Below are positions 25,858-34,620 of a stretch of DNA of 64,000 bases, in pieces; the stretch's first letter is position 1, and the number at the start of each line of letters is the position of its first letter. A program made the position numbers and the translations under genes. Location of the stretch: assembly GCF_000308875.1 (NCBI RefSeq), contig NZ_BAGL01000014.1, positions 51,473 through 115,472 on the forward strand, read 5' to 3'. Under the pieces are notes generated by a model. It did no database searches. It was given only the letters and a program-made list of their open reading frames with translations, and was not told the DNA's origin. Source of the DNA: Nocardia transvalensis NBRC 15921. GTDB taxonomy: Bacteria; Actinomycetota; Actinomycetes; Mycobacteriales; Mycobacteriaceae.

Positions 25858-27191
25858 TGGTTCTCCCGGTAGGTCTTGCCGACGGCCTCGGCGTACTCCT
25901 GTGCTTGGGTCAGCGCCTCGTGAACGGACTTCTGACCGGCGATGGCCGCGCTGACCTGCTGGCTGACGCGGGTCCCGAGGTCCTGGAACTCCGGGATCGC
26001 GAGGAATTGCACCCCGGTGTACGGAACCGGTTGCACGGTGGGGTGATCCGGATTCGCGTTCTCGATGGATTCCAGCGTCAGCGGGCCGAATGCCGCGGAC
26101 GCCTGCTGGTATTCGGGCATCTGGTAGGTCGACAACCGGCTCCCCGGCGGCACCCGTTCCCAGCCGAGCTGTTCGCCGACGGTGCGCAGGTAGGCCTTGT
26201 CGGTCATCCAGGAGATGAAGCGCCAGGCCGCGTCGTGGTGCTTGCTGTTGACCGGAATGCCCAGCGCCCAGGTGTACAGCCAGCCGGAGTGGTCCTGCTG
26301 CGCGATCGGCGCGGGGGCATAGCCGATCTTGCCGACGACCTTGCTCTGCTCGGCGTCCTCGAGTACCGAGACCGCCGAGGTGGCGTCGTACCACATGGCG
26401 ACCCGGCCCTGCGCCAGCTGTGTCGCGCACTCGCCGAATCCGCTTGTGGCCGCGCCCGGTTCGCCATGCGCCCGGACCAGGTCGACGTAGAACTGCACGG
26501 CCCGTTCGGTTTCCGGGCTGGTGAGCTGCGGATGCCACTGCTCGTCGAACCAGCGGCCGCCGAAGGTGTTGATGACCGTGTTCAGGGGAGCCAGCACCTC
26601 GCCCCAGCCGGGCTTGCCGCGCAGGCAGATCCCCGCCAGATCCGGCCGGTCCAGCTTGGCCGCCGCGTCGGCGACCTCCTGCCAGGTCGGCTTGGGCGAC
26701 AACGTGATTCCCGCCTGCGCCAGCAGGTCCTTGCGGTACATGAGGAACGAGGATTCGCCGTAGAACGGCACCGAGTACATATCGCCGTTGTAGGACAACG
26801 ACTTCCGCAGCGACGGGATGAAATCGTTCTCGTCGTATCCGGGCGTCTTGCGGGTGTAGTCGGAGAGGTTGACCAGCCAGCCGTTCTGGGCCCACTGCGC
26901 GGTCTCGTAGTTGCTGATCATGGCGACGTCGAATTCGCCGCCGCCCATCGCCGTCGATGCGGTGATCTTGGCGCGGGCCTGGTTCTCCGACAGCGTGATG
27001 AAGCGCAGGTGGATGTCCGGGTTGGCGGCCTCGAACTGCTTCGCCAGCTTCTGCGCGTCGGTCATCTGCGAGTTGGAGACCATCGCGATGGTCACGGTAT
27101 TGCCCGAGGAGCCGAACGAGCCGGCTCCGGCGCAGCCGGACAGCGCCAGGCACAGCGCCGAGACGGCCGCCGTGAGCAGACGGGGTTTCAT
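25854..27191 (-). CDS. polyol ABC transporter substrate-binding lipoprotein
   Basis: 445 residues from ATG 27191, with GAGG five bases upstream. The signal peptide ends in lipobox LSGC with Cys20. Family 1 extracellular solute-binding fold (TVTIAMVSNSQMTDAQKLAKQF, FDVAMISNYE, GWLYTWALGIPVNSKHHDAAWRFISW). Residues and order match SmoE-like polyol binding proteins. It lies between the SorC-type regulator and the permeases, so it is transcribed just after the regulator on the minus strand. Confidence 0.9.
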   Translation of the reverse strand: MKPRLLTAAVSALCLALSGCAGAGSFGSSGNTVTIAMVSNSQMTDAQKLAKQFEAANPDIHLRFITLSENQARAKITASTAMGGGEFDVAMISNYETAQWAQNGWLVNLSDYTRKTPGYDENDFIPSLRKSLSYNGDMYSVPFYGESSFLMYRKDLLAQAGITLSPKPTWQEVADAAAKLDRPDLAGICLRGKPGWGEVLAPLNTVINTFGGRWFDEQWHPQLTSPETERAVQFYVDLVRAHGEPGAATSGFGECATQLAQGRVAMWYDATSAVSVLEDAEQSKVVGKIGYAPAPIAQQDHSGWLYTWALGIPVNSKHHDAAWRFISWMTDKAYLRTVGEQLGWERVPPGSRLSTYQMPEYQQASAAFGPLTLESIENANPDHPTVQPVPYTGVQFLAIPEFQDLGTRVSQQVSAAIAGQKSVHEALTQAQEYAEAVGKTYRENQ

Positions 27192-27214
27192 GTGTACCTC
27201 ATTTCCCCTTGATC

Positions 27215-28225
27215 TCATTGCCGTTCGAGAAGCCTTCGCGCGCAGTCGATATCGCAGACCAGGAAGCGGGCGAAGCCGCCGCGCAGCGCGCCGAGCGCGG
27301 CCTCGTGCTTGGCGGCGCCGCCGGTCAGGAGGAGCGATTTCGGGCAGGCGCGGATGTCCTCCAGCGGTACCGAGACGGTGCGGTCGCCCATCTCGGTCTC
27401 GAGGACGGTGCCGTCGGCGGCGAAGAAGCGGCCGCCGATCTCGCCGACCGCGCCCACGGCGGCCAGCGCGTCGAGCATGGCCGTGTCCAGGTAGCTGCCC
27501 TCGAGCAGCGTGGTCGAGGTGGAGACCGCGCCGACGCCGAACATCATCGCGTCGGCGGTGCGGCCCGCCTCCAGTGCGACCGAGAACACCGAATCCGAAC
27601 GCAGCGACGCCACGGTGGCCGCGTCGGCGTACAGCGGGGCGGGGAGGCGGATCATGTCGGCCTGCAACTGTTCGGCGCAGCGGCCGAGGATGTATTCGCT
27701 ACCGGTCTGGTAGCTGCCCGTGGTCATGGCCCCGTCGAGCTGGACGATCGCGCGGCAGGTGGCCGTGCCGGTGGGGAGGGCGCGGGCGATCGCGACCGTC
27801 TCGGGGCCCCAGGTGAATCCGAGCGTGTCGGTCTCGGCCAGCCGTCGCGTGATGAGGCGCGCGGCCGCGCGGCCCAATGCCGCCCAGCCGGCCGGGTCGT
27901 CCTGGCCGACGGTGCCGACGGTGTCTCCGACCACCACCGCCTCGGTGAGTCCGAAGGCGCGTTCCAGCGCGGCCTCCTCGTCGGCGTGCAGGGCGTCGCG
28001 CTGGTCGTCGGGGACCACGACCTCGATGCGGACCAGGCCGCGCGCCTTGGCCCGCGCGATCAGCCGCCCGGCCGTGGGGCGCGAAACCCCCAGCCGACCT
28101 GCGACTTCTGCCTGTGTGAGCCCGTCGAGGTAGTAGAGCGTGGCCGCACGCAAGGCCAGCCGCAGATCCTCCGGGGCAGAACCCGGTGCGGGTGGCACTC
28201 GTCCGTTGAGCGCCGATCCGGCCAT
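27215..28225 (-). CDS. SorC/DeoR-type sugar-binding transcriptional regulator
   Basis: 336 residues from ATG 28225, with GGAG eight bases upstream. The HTH near residues 35-60 (YYLDGLTQAEVAGRLGVSRPTAGRLI) is followed by the SorC sugar-phosphate-binding domain (GFTWGPETVAIARAL, QLDGA, LTGGAAKHEAALGAL). Such regulators bind a phosphorylated sugar or polyol and control catabolic operons. It is divergent from the dehydrogenase genes and co-directional with the transporter, with the operator palindromes at 28253-28286 upstream of both. It is probably autoregulated. Confidence 0.88.
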   Translation of the reverse strand: MAGSALNGRVPPAPGSAPEDLRLALRAATLYYLDGLTQAEVAGRLGVSRPTAGRLIARAKARGLVRIEVVVPDDQRDALHADEEAALERAFGLTEAVVVGDTVGTVGQDDPAGWAALGRAAARLITRRLAETDTLGFTWGPETVAIARALPTGTATCRAIVQLDGAMTTGSYQTGSEYILGRCAEQLQADMIRLPAPLYADAATVASLRSDSVFSVALEAGRTADAMMFGVGAVSTSTTLLEGSYLDTAMLDALAAVGAVGEIGGRFFAADGTVLETEMGDRTVSVPLEDIRACPKSLLLTGGAAKHEAALGALRGGFARFLVCDIDCARRLLERQ

Positions 28226-28252
28226 CGCAACCACTCCGTCACGTCCGACCCG

Positions 28253-28286
28253 TGAGCAAATGCTCAGGGGTGCGTTGAGATGCTCA
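28253..28286. promoter_or_regulatory. operator of the polyol regulon
   Basis: Palindrome TGAGCAAATGCTCA (28253-28266: TGAGCA, 2-bp spacer, TGCTCA) is followed ten bases later by a shortened copy TGAGATGCTCA (28276-28286). Both lie in the 71-bp gap between the divergent regulator and dehydrogenase, so they overlap the promoters. They are the likely binding sites of the SorC-type regulator. Confidence 0.75.
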
Positions 28287-28296
28287 TCACGCTAGC

Positions 28297-29331
28297 ATGC
28301 GGAGTGTGACGCAGACAACACTTTCGCGGATGCGGGCCGCCGTGCTGAGGTCGCCGGGGCGTATCGAGATGCGGGATATGCCGGTTCCCCGGCCTGCGCC
28401 GGGCGATGTCCTGATCCAGGTGCACGCGGTCGGCGTCTGCGGGTCCGACGCGCATTACTACCGCGAGGGCCGGATCGGCGAATTCGTGGTCGAGGCGCCC
28501 CTGATTCTCGGGCACGAGGCGGGCGGCGTGATCGTCGCGGTCGGCGACGGCGTCCCCGAAGAGCGTGTCGGGCAGCGGGTTTCGATCGAACCGCAACGGC
28601 CCGACCCGGACAGCGCGGAGAGCCGGAGCGGGCACTACAACCTGTGCCCGCACATGCGGTTCTTCGGCACGCCCCCGGTGGACGGCGCGTTCTGCGAGTA
28701 CGTGACGATCGGCGCGGCCTTCGCGCATCCGGTTCCCGCGTCGGTATCGGACGAGGCGGCGGCGCTGTGTGAGCCGCTGTCGGTGGGTATCGCGGCGGTG
28801 CGCAAGGCCGGGGTAGAGGGTGGTTCCCGGGTGCTGGTGGCCGGTGCGGGGCCGATCGGCGTGCTGGTAGCGCAGGTTTCGCGCGCGTACGGCGCGACCG
28901 AGATCGTGGTCAGCGATCCGGATCCGGAGCGGCGGAAGATCGCATTGTGGTTCGGGGCGACCGCTGTGATCGATCCGGCCACCGATGTGCCGGACACGGT
29001 CGACGCGTTCGTGGACGCCTCGGGCGCTCCGGCCGCGGTGACCGCGGGTATCGAGGCCGTGCGCCCGGCCGGACGGGTCGTCCTGGTGGGCTCCGGATCG
29101 CCCGTGATGACGCTTCCGGTACAACGGATCCAGAATCGCGAACTCGTACTCACCGGGGTGTTCCGCTACGCAGGCACGTGGCCGGCGGCGATCGCGCTGG
29201 TGTCGACCGGCCGGGTCGACCTGGACGCGATGGTGACCGCGAGATACCCGCTGGAACGGGCCGCCGAGGCGCTGGAGTCGGATCGGCGGCCGGGCAGTCT
29301 CAAAACGATCGTCGAGGTGGCGGAGAAGTGA
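28297..29331 (+). CDS. zinc-dependent polyol (sorbitol-type) dehydrogenase
   Basis: 344 residues from ATG 28297; GTG 28306 or ATG 28330 are possible, and the close operator suggests a short or absent leader. Catalytic zinc ligands are Cys48 (VCGSDAHY), His73-Glu74 (LGHEAGG) and Glu159 (CEPLSVG), with the spacing of sorbitol dehydrogenase. The four-Cys structural zinc loop is missing, only Cys117 remaining, as in sorbitol dehydrogenases. The Rossmann motif is GAGPIGVL. It oxidises a polyol to a ketose with NAD. First of three coupled catabolic genes. Confidence 0.88.
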   Translation: MRSVTQTTLSRMRAAVLRSPGRIEMRDMPVPRPAPGDVLIQVHAVGVCGSDAHYYREGRIGEFVVEAPLILGHEAGGVIVAVGDGVPEERVGQRVSIEPQRPDPDSAESRSGHYNLCPHMRFFGTPPVDGAFCEYVTIGAAFAHPVPASVSDEAAALCEPLSVGIAAVRKAGVEGGSRVLVAGAGPIGVLVAQVSRAYGATEIVVSDPDPERRKIALWFGATAVIDPATDVPDTVDAFVDASGAPAAVTAGIEAVRPAGRVVLVGSGSPVMTLPVQRIQNRELVLTGVFRYAGTWPAAIALVSTGRVDLDAMVTARYPLERAAEALESDRRPGSLKTIVEVAEK

Positions 29332-30791
29332 ATCTGAATCGACAGGCATTGCCCGGGTTGCCCATTGCCGGGCCCGGCTACGATCGCGACGCGGTCCGGG
29401 CGGGTATCGCGCACTTCGGTGTGGGCGGTTTCCACCGGGCGCATCAGGCGATGTACCTGGACCGGTTGATGTCCGAGGGCAAGGCGCTGGACTGGGGTAT
29501 CTGCGGTATCGGGGTGACGCCCGCGGACCGCCGCATGCGGGATGTGCTGCGGGAGCAGGACTTTCTCTACACGCTCACCCTCGCCCATTCCGACGGCTCG
29601 CGCGAGTCGCGGGTGATCGGCTCGATCGTCGACTTCCGATACGCGCCGGACGATCCCGAGGCCGTGATCGAACTGCTCGCCGATCCCGCGATTCGGATCA
29701 TCTCGCTGACCATCACCGAGGGCGGTTACAACCTGCGCGACAGCGACGGCGAATTCGACAGCGACGCACCGGCCGTGCGGCGCGATCTCGGCGGTGAGCG
29801 GCCGCCCGCGACGGTCTTCGGGCTGGTCTCCGCCGCGCTGGCCCGGCGCCGCGAGCGGGGGACGGCCGCTCCGACGATCGTGTCCTGCGACAACATCGAG
29901 GGTAACGGGCACGTCGCCCGGCGGGCCTTCACAACGTATGCGCGGCTGGTGGATCCCGCTCTGGCGCACTGGATCGATGAGCATGTCGCGTTCCCGAGTT
30001 CGATGGTCGACCGCATCACCCCGGTCACCACACCGGAGGCCGTCGCGCGGCTCGAGTCCGAGACCGGGCTGCGCGACGAGTGGCCGGTGGTGGCCGAGCC
30101 GTTCACGAAATGGGTGCTGGAGGACGATTTCGCCGCCGGGCGGCCGCCGCTGGACGAGGCGGGCGTGCACCTGGTCGACGATGTGCGACCTTACGAGCTG
30201 ATGAAGCTGCGGCTGCTCAACGCCGCGCACCAATGTCTGTGCTATTTCGCGTATCTCGCCGATTACCGGCTCGTGCACGAGGCGGCGCGGGATCCGCTGA
30301 TCGCCGAATTCCTCGACCAGTACCTGGATTTCGAGGGGCTGCCGACCGTACCGTGGGTCCCGGGGGTGGACGAGTTCCGCGGGGCGCTGCTCGAACGGTT
30401 CGGCAATCCGCACATCCGCGACACCGTGGCTCGGCTGTGCGCGGAATCGTCGGACCGCATTCCGAAGTGGTTGCTGCCGGTGATCCGGGAGAACCTCGAC
30501 GCCGGGCGTCCGGTGCGGATGGCCGCGGCCACCGTCGCGAGCTGGGCCCGGTACGCCGAGGGCATCGACGAGCACGGCGAGCCGATCGAGGTCGTGGACC
30601 GGCTGGCCGGCACCCTGATTCCCCTCGCCCGGACGCAGCGGGACGATCCGACGGCCTTCCTGGAGAATCGCGCGGTGTTCGGCGATCTGGTGGACCGCCC
30701 TCGATTCGTGGAGGCGTACGTGGGCGTGTTGCGGTCACTGCATCGCGACGGCGCGCGCGCGACACTGGAAGTCGTGGTGAAGCCGGAATGA
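29328..30791 (+). CDS. mannitol 2-dehydrogenase family protein
   Basis: 487 residues from GTG 29328, overlapping the upstream stop (GTGA). Long-chain mannitol dehydrogenase: N-terminal nucleotide-binding motif GVGGFHRAHQAMYLD, SLTITEGGY, SCDNIEGNG, and the catalytic lysine region ELMKLRLLNAAHQCL in the helical C-terminal domain. It oxidises D-mannitol (or arabitol) to the ketose with NAD. The product, fructose, fits the fructokinase that follows. Equivalent to MtlK. Confidence 0.92.
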   Translation: MNLNRQALPGLPIAGPGYDRDAVRAGIAHFGVGGFHRAHQAMYLDRLMSEGKALDWGICGIGVTPADRRMRDVLREQDFLYTLTLAHSDGSRESRVIGSIVDFRYAPDDPEAVIELLADPAIRIISLTITEGGYNLRDSDGEFDSDAPAVRRDLGGERPPATVFGLVSAALARRRERGTAAPTIVSCDNIEGNGHVARRAFTTYARLVDPALAHWIDEHVAFPSSMVDRITPVTTPEAVARLESETGLRDEWPVVAEPFTKWVLEDDFAAGRPPLDEAGVHLVDDVRPYELMKLRLLNAAHQCLCYFAYLADYRLVHEAARDPLIAEFLDQYLDFEGLPTVPWVPGVDEFRGALLERFGNPHIRDTVARLCAESSDRIPKWLLPVIRENLDAGRPVRMAAATVASWARYAEGIDEHGEPIEVVDRLAGTLIPLARTQRDDPTAFLENRAVFGDLVDRPRFVEAYVGVLRSLHRDGARATLEVVVKPE

Positions 30792-31717
30792 CGGAATCGG
30801 TCGCGCTGGTCATCGGTGAGGCGCTCATCGACATCGTGATTCGCGATGGGCGGGTGACCGGGGAGCACGTGGGCGGTAGCCCGCTCAATGTGGCAGTCGG
30901 GCTCGGGCGGCTCGGGCGGGCGGTGTCGTTTCTGACCTCGATCGGTGCGGACGACTATGGGCGGCGGATCGTTTCGCATCTGGAGGCGTCCGGCGTCGGG
31001 CTGGCCGAGGGGAGCGTTTCGCTGGCGAAGACGGCGACCGCTCGGGCGACCCTCGACGAGAACGGTTCGGCGACTTATCGTTTCGATATCGAGTGGCGGC
31101 CTCGGCCGGGTGTGGTCGCCGCGCCGCTGGTCGTGCACACGGGATCGATCGCCGCCGTACTCGAACCGGGCTGCGACGAGGTCGTGGCGGTGATCGACCG
31201 GCACGCACCGGAATCCACCGTCACCTTCGACCCGAACCTGCGGCCCCAGCTCATCGAGGACCCCGAGGTCGCCCGCGCCCGCATCGAATCTCTGGTGTCC
31301 CGCGCCGATGTCGTGAAGGCCAGCGACGAGGACCTCCGGTTCCTGTACCCCGGCACCGCGCCGGAAGACATTGCCGCCCAATGGCTGTCGAGTGGACCGT
31401 CGATCGTCTCCGTCACCCTCGGCGGCCAGGGCTCGTTCGCCGTCTGCCGCGCGGGCACCGTCCGCATCCCCGCTCGCCCCGCGACTGTTGTGGACACGGT
31501 AGGTGCGGGGGATGCGTTCATGAGCGGGCTCATCGATGCGCTGTGGGACCACGGCCTACTAGGCTCCGACAACCGAAAATCCCTGCGGGACATAGAGGTC
31601 GGCGCCCTCCGTTCTTCACTGGAGAGCGCCGCTCTGTCGTCAGCCCTGACGGTCTCCCGCCCCGGCGCGGATCTTCCCTACCGCGCTACCCGCGACGCCC
31701 ACTCGACCGTGGAGTAG
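30788..31717 (+). CDS. PfkB-family carbohydrate kinase, probable fructokinase
   Basis: 309 residues (ATGA overlap with mannitol dehydrogenase). Ribokinase-fold motifs: N-terminal GEALIDIV, substrate loop GGSPLNVAVGLGRLG, FDPNLRP, and the PfkB signature 2 DTVGAGDAFMSG with catalytic Asp near residue 242. It closes the pathway by phosphorylating fructose from both dehydrogenases. The last 30 or so residues are less conserved. The gene ends two bases before the convergent membrane protein. Confidence 0.9.
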   Translation: MTESVALVIGEALIDIVIRDGRVTGEHVGGSPLNVAVGLGRLGRAVSFLTSIGADDYGRRIVSHLEASGVGLAEGSVSLAKTATARATLDENGSATYRFDIEWRPRPGVVAAPLVVHTGSIAAVLEPGCDEVVAVIDRHAPESTVTFDPNLRPQLIEDPEVARARIESLVSRADVVKASDEDLRFLYPGTAPEDIAAQWLSSGPSIVSVTLGGQGSFAVCRAGTVRIPARPATVVDTVGAGDAFMSGLIDALWDHGLLGSDNRKSLRDIEVGALRSSLESAALSSALTVSRPGADLPYRATRDAHSTVE

Positions 31718-31719
31718 AC

Positions 31720-32796
31720 CTAGGCGTCTTCCGCACGCCCACCTGGATGCCGCTCTCGCCACACCCAGAACACCGTCGATGCCGCCAACGCCCACGCCGC
31801 CAGCACCAGGAAGGGAAATACGTGCTGGTGCCCGCCGAAGTAGACGGCGGTGTGCTGGGCGTTCACGGACGCGCCCGGAGGCAGCCAGCGGCCGATACTG
31901 CCCAGCACCGACGGCAGGAGCGGCCAGGAGACCGCGCCGCCCGAGGAAGGGTTGCCGAGCAGCACCATCAGGCCCCAGGTCGGGATCATCGCCCACCGCC
32001 CGAACAGGGTGTTGAACATCGTGAAGATCATGCCGGAGGTGAACATGGTCAGCGCCAGGATGAACCAGGACTCCAGGAACGGCAGCCGCACCGCGCCCAG
32101 CCACCAGTCCACCATCGCCGCGATCACGAAGCCGCCCAGGGCCGAGTACGCGACGGTGTAGGCGATCCGCTCCGCCGGATTGAGCGCCCGCGCGTGCACG
32201 CTCAGCTGGATCGCCCCGACGAAGCCGATGATCACCGCCGCGAGCGTGATGTAGAAGATCGCCAGCCCGCGCGGATCGCCCTTCTGCAGCGGGTTGATAT
32301 CGGTGACGGTCACCGGAACCTCGACCTGCCGCCCCACCTGCGCCGCCGCACTCGAAATCACCTCGGCCACGGACGAACCCGACGCGCCCGAGACCGCCAC
32401 CGGCACCCGGTCGGCCTGCCGCACGTCGATGATCGCGAAGACCTGCTGCCGTTCGGCGGCCTCCCGCGCCGCCTCCGGGCTGTCGAACGGCATGGGGTGC
32501 AGCGAGCCGTCCAGGGCCTTGTCCATACCCGCGAGGAAGGCGGTGTCGCGGGCCGACGGATCGCCGTCCGGGTGCACGATCGCGACGGGAATGCGATGCG
32601 GAGTCGGATTGGCCAGCGTGTAGGTGTACGAGCCGGCGAACAGGCCCGCGGCGGCTCCCAGAATGAACACCAGCACGGTCGCCGGCAGAAAAGGCGACCG
32701 CCGGAACCTGTCCCATCGTCCGCGCCATACAGCTAGTCGGTCGCTATCGTCCTGGCTATCCAGCTGAGCTGCCTGCTCGGTCTCACCCTCGGCCAT
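31720..32796 (-). CDS. SNG1/DUF3533-like integral membrane protein
   Basis: 358 residues. One N-terminal helix (about 36-56), a large extracytoplasmic loop containing VAIVHPDGDPSARDTAFLAGMDKAL, then five C-terminal helices. This is the layout of the YhgE/Pip-SNG1 group, related to the ABC-2 permease fold. Function is uncertain; relatives are linked to drug or bacteriocin resistance and to export. It is separated from the upstream secreted-protein gene by a strong terminator. Confidence 0.7.
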   Translation of the reverse strand: MAEGETEQAAQLDSQDDSDRLAVWRGRWDRFRRSPFLPATVLVFILGAAAGLFAGSYTYTLANPTPHRIPVAIVHPDGDPSARDTAFLAGMDKALDGSLHPMPFDSPEAAREAAERQQVFAIIDVRQADRVPVAVSGASGSSVAEVISSAAAQVGRQVEVPVTVTDINPLQKGDPRGLAIFYITLAAVIIGFVGAIQLSVHARALNPAERIAYTVAYSALGGFVIAAMVDWWLGAVRLPFLESWFILALTMFTSGMIFTMFNTLFGRWAMIPTWGLMVLLGNPSSGGAVSWPLLPSVLGSIGRWLPPGASVNAQHTAVYFGGHQHVFPFLVLAAWALAASTVFWVWRERHPGGRAEDA

Positions 32797-32807
32797 GAGG
32801 CCAGCCT

Positions 32808-32838
32808 AGGTTGCCGGGCAATTACTTCCCGGCAACCT
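32808..32838 (-). terminator. factor-independent-type terminator hairpin
   Basis: Perfect 11-bp stem AGGTTGCCGGG / CCCGGCAACCT with a 9-base A+T-containing loop. It starts four bases after the stop of the secreted 32842 gene and ends before the next start at 32796. It separates two co-directional genes. No T-tract follows, as is common in high-G+C actinomycetes. Confidence 0.75.
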
Positions 32839-32841
32839 GGG

Positions 32842-33255
32842 TCAGAAACTGCCGGTGCTCGGTTTGCCCGTCACCTCGACGGTGATGACGTCGGTCGTCG
32901 AGGCGTAGTCGTGGTTGCCGGTCGGGCGATCGAAGGCGCACGCCCCGCGCACGCGCATGACACCGGCCGGCAATGCTCCGTTGCCCAGCGAGGTCTGCAC
33001 CATCTTCCCGTCGGGGATGGCGTACGACGTCGGATTGTCGCCGCCGAAGATCTCCCCGGTGTCGTCGTTGTACACCCAGCACACACCCCGATCGTTCGGA
33101 TTGTGGAACTTCGCGGACACGGTCCCCGGCACCGAGAACACTTCCTCCATCACCGGCGCCTCGAGCACGTCGTCCGCACCCGCGGTGGCACCGGAGATGA
33201 GCATGGTCGCCAGGGCCGGAAGCGCGGCGAGGAGGGAAATCCGTCGAATCGTCAT
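32842..33255 (-). CDS. small secreted protein of unknown function
   Basis: 137 residues from ATG 33255 (ATG 33267 would add four). Sec signal peptide: TIRR, a hydrophobic core and cleavage after SGATAGA. The mature domain of about 110 residues has two cysteines in GVCWVYN and GACAF, likely a disulfide, and a beta-rich composition (VSAKFHNPNDRGVC, GVMRVRG). It looks like an immunoglobulin-like exported domain. I do not recognise a named family. Confidence 0.65.
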   Translation of the reverse strand: MTIRRISLLAALPALATMLISGATAGADDVLEAPVMEEVFSVPGTVSAKFHNPNDRGVCWVYNDDTGEIFGGDNPTSYAIPDGKMVQTSLGNGALPAGVMRVRGACAFDRPTGNHDYASTTDVITVEVTGKPSTGSF

Positions 33256-33321
33256 GTGCGACATCATGCCCGGGAGTCGCGGCGAACGTTATTTCCCACG
33301 CTCGGCGGGAGTGGCCGGCGA

Positions 33322-34242
33322 CTAACTGATCGGGAGGGCGCCGAGGATCGGGCCGTAGCCCCAGTCCAGCATGCGTTCGGCGTCTTCGGCCGCGGTGTCC
33401 TCGTCGTCGGGGGAGCTGTGCAGGACCACGCCGATCAGGGGCTGGCCCGCCCGGACCGCTTCGAAGAGGAGGCAGGTTCCGGCGGCGTCGGTGGAACCGG
33501 TTTTGATGCCGATGGCGCCGCGGTAGTTCTGGACCAGCAGATTCGTTGTCTCCCAGACATGATCACGATTCCCGGCGGCCGCGGGGACGTGGTAGGTCTG
33601 CAATTTCACGATGTCGCGAAACTCCGGCTGGATCATTGCCCGCAAACCGAGTGTTACCAGGTCGGCGGGTGTGGAGTAGGTGGCATATCCATCGGGGTAG
33701 GGCAGTCCGCTGGGGTCGGTGAAATGGGTGTTCCCCAGGCCCAGCTGGCGCGCGGTGTCGTTCATCTTGGCGATGAAGCCCTCCTGGCCGGGTCCGTACG
33801 CCTCGGCGAGCGCATAGGCGGCGTCGCAGCCGGACGGCAGCAACATCGCGTACAGCAACTGCCGCGCGGTCAGTACTTCGCCGGGTACGAGATCCGCCGT
33901 GCTGGCTCCGAACCTGTTGTCGTAGGCGATGATTCCGTCCGGCACCGTGATCGGCCGGTCCAGCCCGCCCTCGTTCAGCACGACCAGCGCCGTCATCACC
34001 TTCGCGATACTGCCGATCGGCGCTTGCGTATTCATCTCCCGGGACCATCGCACGGCCCCGGTGTTCCCGTCCGCCAACGCGGCTCCGACCGCCTGCACGC
34101 CCTCGGGTTCGGGTGCGGGCACGGGCAGTTGGCTGTGTGACGCGACCGTGGTGGGCGCGGCGACCGCGGCCTGGCCGGACACCACGATCAGAACACCGGC
34201 AACGACCGCCTGCAACACTCGGGCAAATGTTCGCATCGCCAT
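33322..34242 (-). CDS. D-alanyl-D-alanine carboxypeptidase (peptidase S11)
   Basis: 306 residues from ATG 34242 (ATG 34236 also possible). Signal peptide to about residue 29. Penicillin-binding motifs: SIAK (Ser78, Lys81) with the acylated serine, SGC at 137-139 in the place of the usual SxN, and KTG at 247-249. It trims the terminal D-Ala from peptidoglycan stem peptides outside the membrane. The SGC variant is seen in actinomycete members. No C-terminal anchor helix is evident, so it may be released. Confidence 0.88.
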   Translation of the reverse strand: MAMRTFARVLQAVVAGVLIVVSGQAAVAAPTTVASHSQLPVPAPEPEGVQAVGAALADGNTGAVRWSREMNTQAPIGSIAKVMTALVVLNEGGLDRPITVPDGIIAYDNRFGASTADLVPGEVLTARQLLYAMLLPSGCDAAYALAEAYGPGQEGFIAKMNDTARQLGLGNTHFTDPSGLPYPDGYATYSTPADLVTLGLRAMIQPEFRDIVKLQTYHVPAAAGNRDHVWETTNLLVQNYRGAIGIKTGSTDAAGTCLLFEAVRAGQPLIGVVLHSSPDDEDTAAEDAERMLDWGYGPILGALPIS

Positions 34243-34620
34243 ATTGTGCCGTTCGATTCCGCGGACCGGCGGTATTTCGTGCCCATCGGTAACTCGATTC
34301 TTCTCAGCGATGGGAGGATCGACCGCCCGGGGCGCGGCGTTTCCGGGTGCGCCGCCGGTCAGACCCATGGGTGGCAGTTTGTGTGGCGGATCACCGTGGC
34401 CCTTTTCGGGTGGTAGCCAGGAAGACCGCCTGGTAGCTTTCCGGCTTATTCGTGCAGCGTCGCGCATCACCCTCAGCCTCTGACTCACGGAAATTCCTCC
34501 GATCCCTCAAGTTCTTGCGCCTTTTCGTCGTAGCGAAAGGCGCGTCTCGTCATACCTATTCGCGGCCTGTGTCGCGTCCTTTCGGACGGCGAAAACGGTT
34601 GCGGCATCGATGGAGTTCTC
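34243..34620. other. 378-bp intergenic region
   Basis: Lies between divergent carboxypeptidase and MFS genes. It contains a direct repeat of GGTAGC (spaced by about 20 bp near 34412-34440) and a lower-G+C patch around 34500-34600 before the MFS start. I see no convincing gene, RNA or palindromic operator. Promoters of both neighbours must be here. Confidence 0.5.
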
